17,286 nt of DNA, taken from Bacilli bacterium (GTDB taxonomy: Bacteria > Bacillota_I > Bacilli_A > RFN20 > CAG-826). The notes beneath the pieces were generated by a model, which worked only from the letters and a program-made list of their open reading frames with translations, was not told the origin of the DNA and made no database searches. The stretch's first letter is position 1. Each line of letters begins with the position of its first letter. Where the stretch lies: NCBI GenBank assembly GCA_016302705.1, contig JAEDNC010000006.1, positions 1 to 17,286 on the forward strand, given 5' to 3'. The position numbers and the translations under genes were made by a program. Below, piece by piece: positions 14,431 through 17,286 of this stretch.

Positions 14431-14685
14431 ATGGCAGTCCCACAAAGAAGAATTAGTAAAACTCGTAAAAGAATGAGAAGAACACACTTCAAACTTAGCG
14501 TTGAAGGTTTAGTCACTTGTCCAAAATGCGGTGAAATGATTAAAGCTCACCACGTTTGTCCAAAGTGTGGATATTACGCTGGCAAAGCACAAGTTTTAGA
14601 CGGCAAACTCGTCAAAGAAGAAAAGAAAGCTACTCCAGCTAAGAAAGCTACAAAGAAAGCTACTCCAAAAGCTGAAGAAAAATAA
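14431..14685 (+). CDS. rpmF: 50S ribosomal protein bL32 with Lys/Ala-rich C-terminal extension
   Basis: This is a structural protein of the large ribosomal subunit. The N-terminus MAVPQRRISKTRKRMRRTH is the standard L32 signature. The zinc-binding form is shown by C-P-K-C (about 30-33) and C-P-K-C (about 43-46). After about residue 60 the usual protein ends, but here a tail of about 24 residues rich in Lys, Ala, Thr and Pro (KKATPAKKATKKATPKAEEK) brings the length to 84 aa. It has its own promoter and terminator. AGGAGG with a nine-base gap decides the start. Confidence 0.96.
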   Translation: MAVPQRRISKTRKRMRRTHFKLSVEGLVTCPKCGEMIKAHHVCPKCGYYAGKAQVLDGKLVKEEKKATPAKKATKKATPKAEEK

Positions 14686-14708
14686 GGTCGTTATGACCTT
14701 TTTCTTTT
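14684..14708 (+). terminator. rpmF terminator
   Basis: A six-base-pair stem AAGGTC (14684-14689) / GACCTT (14695-14700) with a GTTAT loop is followed by TTTCTTTT. It starts within the stop codon and lies next to the deoC -10 element. Confidence 0.75.
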
Positions 14709-14716
14709 GCTATAAT
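14708..14716 (+). promoter_or_regulatory. Extended -10 promoter of deoC
   Basis: TG-C-TATAAT (14708-14716) is a perfect extended -10 element. No good -35 is visible because that position falls in the rpmF terminator. The AAGGAG ribosome site follows at 14726-14731. Confidence 0.65.
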
Positions 14717-14738
14717 AAAAGAGTTAAGGAGATTTAGA

Positions 14739-15374
14739 ATGTCTTACAATAAGTTAATTGACCATACCTTGCTAAAACAAGATGCTACACCAGAACAAAT
14801 CATGAAATTATGTGAGGAAGCTAAACAATATGACTTTATGTCTGTTTGTGTTAACCCAGCTTACGTCCCACTTGCCGCTAGTTGCTTAAAAGATAGCGAC
14901 GTTAAAGTCTGCACAGTTATCGGATTCCCACTAGGCATGAATTTAACAAAGACAAAAATTCAAGAAGCTGAACTTTGTATTGCTCAAGGAGCAACTGAAA
15001 TCGACATGGTAATCAACGTTGGAATGCTCAAAGCAGGACACGATGATTATGTTAAAGAAGAAATTAGACTTCTCAAAGAAGTAGCAGGCAGATTAGTACT
15101 TAAAGTTATTATTGAAACCTGCTTATTAACCGATGAAGAAAAAGTGAGAGTTTGCCGTTTAGCTAAAGAAGCAGGCGCTGATTTCGTTAAAACTTCAACT
15201 GGGTTCTCTACAGGCGGAGCAACAGTTCATGATGTTAAACTCATGAGAGACACTGTTGGACCAGATATGGGAGTTAAAGCCAGTGGCGGAGTTAGAACTC
15301 ACGAAGATCTTCTTGCAATGGTGGAAGCTGGAGCAAATCGTATCGGTACTTCTAACGGAACAAAAATTATCTAA
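14739..15374 (+). CDS. deoC: Deoxyribose-phosphate aldolase DeoC
   Basis: This enzyme cleaves 2-deoxyribose 5-phosphate to glyceraldehyde 3-phosphate and acetaldehyde in deoxynucleoside catabolism; it is cytoplasmic, with a TIM-barrel fold. It is a class I aldolase. The Schiff-base Lys is K151 in FVKTSTGFSTGGA. The relay residues are D89 (TEIDMVIN) and K180 (GVKASGGVR). Length is 211 aa, in the normal range for the shorter bacterial form. AAGGAG with a seven-base gap precedes the ATG. It is transcribed alone between rpmF and rpsU and ends at its own terminator. Together with adenosine deaminase it fits nucleoside salvage, though no phosphorylase is in the window. Confidence 0.96.
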   Translation: MSYNKLIDHTLLKQDATPEQIMKLCEEAKQYDFMSVCVNPAYVPLAASCLKDSDVKVCTVIGFPLGMNLTKTKIQEAELCIAQGATEIDMVINVGMLKAGHDDYVKEEIRLLKEVAGRLVLKVIIETCLLTDEEKVRVCRLAKEAGADFVKTSTGFSTGGATVHDVKLMRDTVGPDMGVKASGGVRTHEDLLAMVEAGANRIGTSNGTKII

Positions 15375-15392
15375 TCAAATTATTCAAACGAG

Positions 15393-15420
15393 AGACACCT
15401 TTATGGGTGTTTTTCTTTTT
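15393..15420 (+). terminator. deoC terminator
   Basis: The stem ACACCT (15395-15400) / GGGTGT (15405-15410), with a TTAT loop and one T-G pair, is followed by TTTTCTTTTT. Confidence 0.75.
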
Positions 15421-15448
15421 GCTATCAAACATTATTAATAAAAAAGTG

Positions 15449-15478
15449 TTGACTTACTTATAGTAATGCTAGTAACAT
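15449..15478 (+). promoter_or_regulatory. rpsU - initiator tRNA promoter
   Basis: TTGACT (15449-15454) is a near-consensus -35. The best -10 is TAACAT (15473-15478, 18-base gap); TG-C-TAGTAA (15467-15475) is an alternative extended -10. Confidence 0.55.
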
Positions 15479-15495
15479 AGATAACGCGTAATCGC

Positions 15496-15502
15496 AAGGA
15501 GG
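15496..15502 (+). promoter_or_regulatory. Ribosome site deciding the rpsU start
   Basis: AAGGAGG lies eight bases before the ATG at 15511. An in-frame GTG at 15502 overlaps the site itself and is rejected as a start. Confidence 0.85.
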
Positions 15503-15510
15503 TGAATATC

Positions 15511-15687
15511 ATGCCAAAAGTAGTCGTTCGTGAAAATGAATCATTAGATGATGCACTTCGTCGTTTCAAACGCCAAGTGAATAAAGCTGGTACGATCCAA
15601 GAAGCGAAGAAAAGAGAATTCTATCTTAAACCAGGTTTAAAGAGAAAACTCAAATCTGAAAACGCTAGACGTAAAAACCGTAAGTAA
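15511..15687 (+). CDS. rpsU: 30S ribosomal protein bS21
   Basis: This small basic protein of the 30S platform, near the anti-Shine-Dalgarno end of 16S rRNA, assists mRNA binding at initiation. The product is 58 aa, beginning MPKVVVRENESLDDALRRF and continuing with the family segment KRQVNKAGTIQEAKKREFY, then a Lys/Arg-rich end. The start at 15511 follows AAGGAGG. In Bacilli rpsU usually follows mtaB and precedes yqeY. Here rpmF and deoC lie in between, and the next gene is an initiator tRNA. A hairpin without a T-run spans the stop codon, so transcription probably continues into the tRNA. Confidence 0.97.
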   Translation: MPKVVVRENESLDDALRRFKRQVNKAGTIQEAKKREFYLKPGLKRKLKSENARRKNRK

Positions 15688-15695
15688 TCTTACGG
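15678..15695 (+). other. Hairpin at the rpsU stop codon, not a typical terminator
   Basis: A perfect 7-bp stem CCGTAAG (15678-15684) / CTTACGG (15689-15695) has loop TAAT, which contains the stop codon. CAGATAT follows instead of a T-run, so it is more likely an RNA processing or stability element between rpsU and the tRNA than a terminator. Confidence 0.6.
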
Positions 15696-15702
15696 CAGAT
15701 AT

Positions 15703-15778
15703 CGCGGAGTAGAGCAGTGGTAGCTCGTCAGGCCCATAACCTGGAAGTCGATGTGTTCAAATCCATCCTCCGCAACCA
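15703..15778 (+). tRNA. Initiator tRNA-fMet (CAT), with atypical anticodon stem and T arm
   Basis: Three points mark an initiator. The first base pair is broken (C1 against A72 in CGCGGAG/CTCCGCA). The D stem has A11-T24 (GAGC/GCTC). The anticodon loop is CCCATAA with anticodon CAT. The discriminator is A and CCA is encoded. Two features are unusual. The anticodon stem TCAGG/CCTGG carries A29-T41, G30-C40, G31-C39 instead of three consecutive G-C pairs. The T stem pairs as GATG-(T)-G with CCATC only if one T is bulged. The overall length is 76 nt. The gene appears to be transcribed from the rpsU promoter. Confidence 0.9.
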
Positions 15779-15788
15779 AGACAATAAT

Positions 15789-15812
15789 AGGACACTTTGT
15801 GTCCTTTTTTTG
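15789..15812 (+). terminator. Terminator of the rpsU - tRNA-fMet transcript
   Basis: A 7-bp perfect stem AGGACAC (15789-15795) / GTGTCCT (15799-15805) with a TTT loop is followed by a long T-run. Confidence 0.92.
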
Positions 15813-15890
15813 TTTTGTTTGCCTGCAGGACCTACGGCCTCCTTAAATAAAAACGTAAGCGTTAAAGATTTCCACACTCGAACTAGTGAA

Positions 15891-16643
15891 TTATCCGTTG
15901 TATCTTCTAAAAATGTAAAGTAAATCTAAAAATAGATTCGGCCAATAGCATACGACTACTTTCCTTTTTCTATCATTTTTTATTGGTCCATCTGTGTATC
16001 GAGCGTGAGGTCTTAATAAAAGTGGACCAATATGAAGACTTTTATAATATGAAAATGATTTTGCTTCTATATGTTTATGAACCTGTTTTCTAGTTACGAA
16101 CACACCATATTCTAAAGTTCCATCATAAATACAGTCGGCAGGTATAAATCCTTCAATTGCTCCATCAAAAATGCATCGATCAATAAACTCTTTAACAAAT
16201 TCTTTATTTGAATTCAGCTCTAAATTGGCCTTCTTAATTCGCTCTGTTAATAATAAACTAATTTCGTGATACCCAAGTCTTTTTTCTCCTGTTCCATCGA
16301 TAGTGCCATCACCAAAATGAAACAATAAAATAGTAATAATTGTTTGCTTTGAAATGCCTTTTTCTCTCAAATATGGAATAAATTTTTCAATATATTCTTC
16401 GTGAACATTTTGAGCCTTGTCAGTTTTGAGCGATACATATTTAACAATTCCTTTGTATGTAATTTTAATGTCTGGTTTTTGTGATCCTTCAACTAATTCG
16501 CAATAAATCGCTTCTTTATCGATGAACACACCAAAAAGTTGTTTAATAAAATAATTTAAATTGTTTGGTAAATTATTCGGATCTTTATTGTTAAGTGCAT
16601 TAACAAATTCTTCTTCCATTAGGAATCCGTTATTTGTAATCAT
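15891..16643 (-). CDS. Unrecognised protein, paralogue B; possible PD-(D/E)XK-fold nuclease
   Basis: This 250-aa paralogue of the 9393-10256 product has the same block order. The putative active-site set is P57-D58, ITYKG, Y-V-S71-L-K73, then H81, E83 and E86, in the same spacing as paralogue A. FGDGTxxGTGxKR (near 110-122), IPADxIYDG, HIGPLLLRPHARYTD and VCYWPN are shared or conserved. It ends about 40 residues earlier than A, just after the YWP-x4-D-x2-YI block, so the extra C-terminal tail is not part of the common core. AAGGAGG ten bases upstream of ATG 16643 supports the start. Like A it is on the minus strand, converging on a tRNA transcript. A weak AACG-CTTA-CGTT hairpin with T-run (about 15863-15846, minus strand) may end it. 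Restriction-like or other nuclease activity is inferred only. Confidence 0.85.
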   Translation of the reverse strand: MITNNGFLMEEEFVNALNNKDPNNLPNNLNYFIKQLFGVFIDKEAIYCELVEGSQKPDIKITYKGIVKYVSLKTDKAQNVHEEYIEKFIPYLREKGISKQTIITILLFHFGDGTIDGTGEKRLGYHEISLLLTERIKKANLELNSNKEFVKEFIDRCIFDGAIEGFIPADCIYDGTLEYGVFVTRKQVHKHIEAKSFSYYKSLHIGPLLLRPHARYTDGPIKNDRKRKVVVCYWPNLFLDLLYIFRRYNG

Positions 16644-16768
16644 AGCTTTTTTCCTCCTTGCATAATAAATAGGAGTAAATTGAAAAAATTTGTTAAAAAT
16701 TTATTTTTTTACATATTATTATCAATTTGTTTATTATCTAATAAATAATCATAAATATTATTGATTAG

Positions 16769-16777
16769 TGATAAAAT
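16769..16777 (+). promoter_or_regulatory. Extended -10 promoter of the CBS-pair gene
   Basis: TG-A-TAAAAT (16769-16777) is an extended -10 element with no clear -35. GGTGGGTGA (16781-16789) follows as the ribosome site. Confidence 0.45.
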
Positions 16778-16794
16778 AATGGTGGGTGATAAAA

Positions 16795-17226
16795 ATGAAG
16801 ACAATATTTAGTTTATTAATGCCAAAACAAGCAACAGATTACATTGAAGAAGGAGTTTCATTAAGAAATGTCTTAGAAAGATTTAAATATCATAAATTTT
16901 CAGTTGTTCCTGTTATTGATAAAGAAGGCAAATATAAAGGCACGTTATCAGAAGGAGACTTGCTAAGATATATAGTTGAATTACAAAATTTTAATATGGC
17001 TTTAGCGGAAAAAATTAGCATTGATTCAATAAAAAGATATCGTTCTTATGAACCACTATCTATCAATGATTCATTAATTAATATTTTTGCCTTATCACTA
17101 GATCAAAATTTTATTCCACTAGTGGATGATAGAGGATTATATATAGGCATCATTAAAAGAAAAGAAATCATCGAATATTTATTCGAAAAAAAGATGGAGA
17201 TTAACGATAAAGAAGTTGAGAAATGA
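16795..17226 (+). CDS. CBS-domain pair protein
   Basis: This 143-aa protein is essentially one Bateman module: CBS1 at about 8-61 (FSVVPVIDKEGKYKGTLSEGD is its central strand-turn-helix part) and CBS2 at about 76-134 (NFIPLVDDRGLYIGIIKRKE). Such pairs bind adenine nucleotides or related ligands and act as sensors; no effector domain is attached, so the partner is unknown. The ATG at 16795 is preferred, with GGTGGGTGA as ribosome site. A GTG at 16786 would add three residues and overlaps that site. It ends in TGA, consistent with the standard code. Another open frame overlaps its end. Confidence 0.85.
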   Translation: MKTIFSLLMPKQATDYIEEGVSLRNVLERFKYHKFSVVPVIDKEGKYKGTLSEGDLLRYIVELQNFNMALAEKISIDSIKRYRSYEPLSINDSLINIFALSLDQNFIPLVDDRGLYIGIIKRKEIIEYLFEKKMEINDKEVEK

Positions 17227-17286
17227 AGTAAAAAAATTAGAATCACTAGAAGATGAATTTTTCGAAATAAATCATGAAACAAAAGA
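17216..17286 (+). CDS. Possible start of a coiled-coil protein (truncated by window edge)
   Basis: A frame different from the CBS gene stays open to the window edge and reads NEVKKLESLEDEFFEINHE, which has an amphipathic, coiled-coil-like pattern. No ATG is available; TTG at 17216 after AAAGAAG is the most plausible start, giving an 11-base overlap with the CBS gene. Too little is visible to name it. It could also be the remainder of a longer CBS protein if there were a frameshift at its end. Confidence 0.3.
   Translation, partial: MRNEVKKLESLEDEFFEINHETK

Noticed and set aside
15823..15843. CCTGCAGG palindrome and nearby GC-rich patch as a repeat or small RNA
   Set aside because: A short eight-base palindrome with no supporting promoter or second copy seen.
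9379..15844. CGGCCTTCTT at 9379-9388 and CGGCCTCCTT at 15835-15844, both between a tRNA terminator and a paralogue gene, as possible attachment sites
   Set aside because: Only nine of ten bases match, flanks differ, distance to each gene differs (about 5 and 47 bases), and there is no copy of a tRNA 3' end. Too weak to call an att site.
1..17286. CRISPR array, insertion sequence, toxin-antitoxin or phage genes
   Set aside because: No regularly spaced repeats, transposase or integrase motifs, terminal inverted repeats or phage structural genes were seen on either strand.
1..17286. Mycoplasma-type code with TGA as Trp
   Set aside because: Conserved Trp positions use TGG, and TGA ends the phosphatase within its terminator hairpin and ends the CBS gene, so the standard bacterial code applies.

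Overview
The window is AT-rich, gene-dense bacterial DNA. It has leading AGGAGG-type ribosome sites, lipoproteins with LTGC/LTSC lipoboxes, the Bacilli-type order rsmE-mtaB-rpsU, and the standard code: TGA is a stop at the ends of the phosphatase and CBS genes, and Trp is TGG. This fits a low-GC Firmicutes lineage in or near the Bacilli/Mollicutes with standard code (Acholeplasma-, RF39- or Erysipelotrichia-like). The placement is inference from gene content; no rRNA is present.

Layout. 1-403 (-) is the N-terminal part of an unknown membrane-anchored protein. 499-3596 holds a low-molecular-weight protein tyrosine phosphatase, the MscL channel (-), adenosine deaminase and a lipoprotein with two thioredoxin-like domains (-), separated by hairpin terminators. 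An A-tract-rich divergent promoter region follows. 3868-8999 is a tightly overlapping potABCD polyamine ABC transporter operon. Its PotA carries what looks like a duplicated C-terminal regulatory domain. Its PotD is nearly twice the usual size, with a lipobox at one end and a transmembrane helix at the other. 9055-9331 is a tRNA cluster (Cys, Arg, Pro) with its own promoter and terminator. 9393-10256 (-) is an unrecognised protein, followed by a membrane protein and an aldo/keto reductase (both -). 11914-14323 is a zinc-ribbon membrane protein, rsmE and mtaB. Then come rpmF, deoC and rpsU, each with its own promoter, and an initiator tRNA apparently read through from rpsU. 15891-16643 (-) is a clear paralogue of the 9393-10256 protein. 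A CBS-pair protein and the start of a possible coiled-coil protein end the window.

How the genes work together. PotABCD should import spermidine/putrescine. Adenosine deaminase and deoxyribose-phosphate aldolase fit nucleoside salvage. RsmE, MtaB, L32, S21 and four tRNAs form a translation-centred neighbourhood.

The most unusual element is the pair of paralogues, each lying opposed to and just beyond the terminator of a tRNA transcript. Both keep a P-D...S-x-K arrangement with trailing H and E residues. This resembles the permuted active site of Cfr10I/NgoMIV-type restriction nucleases, but no methyltransferase or recombinase is visible. I do not recognise the family, so the nuclease reading is a hypothesis. 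The initiator tRNA also departs from the bacterial norm in its anticodon stem and T arm.
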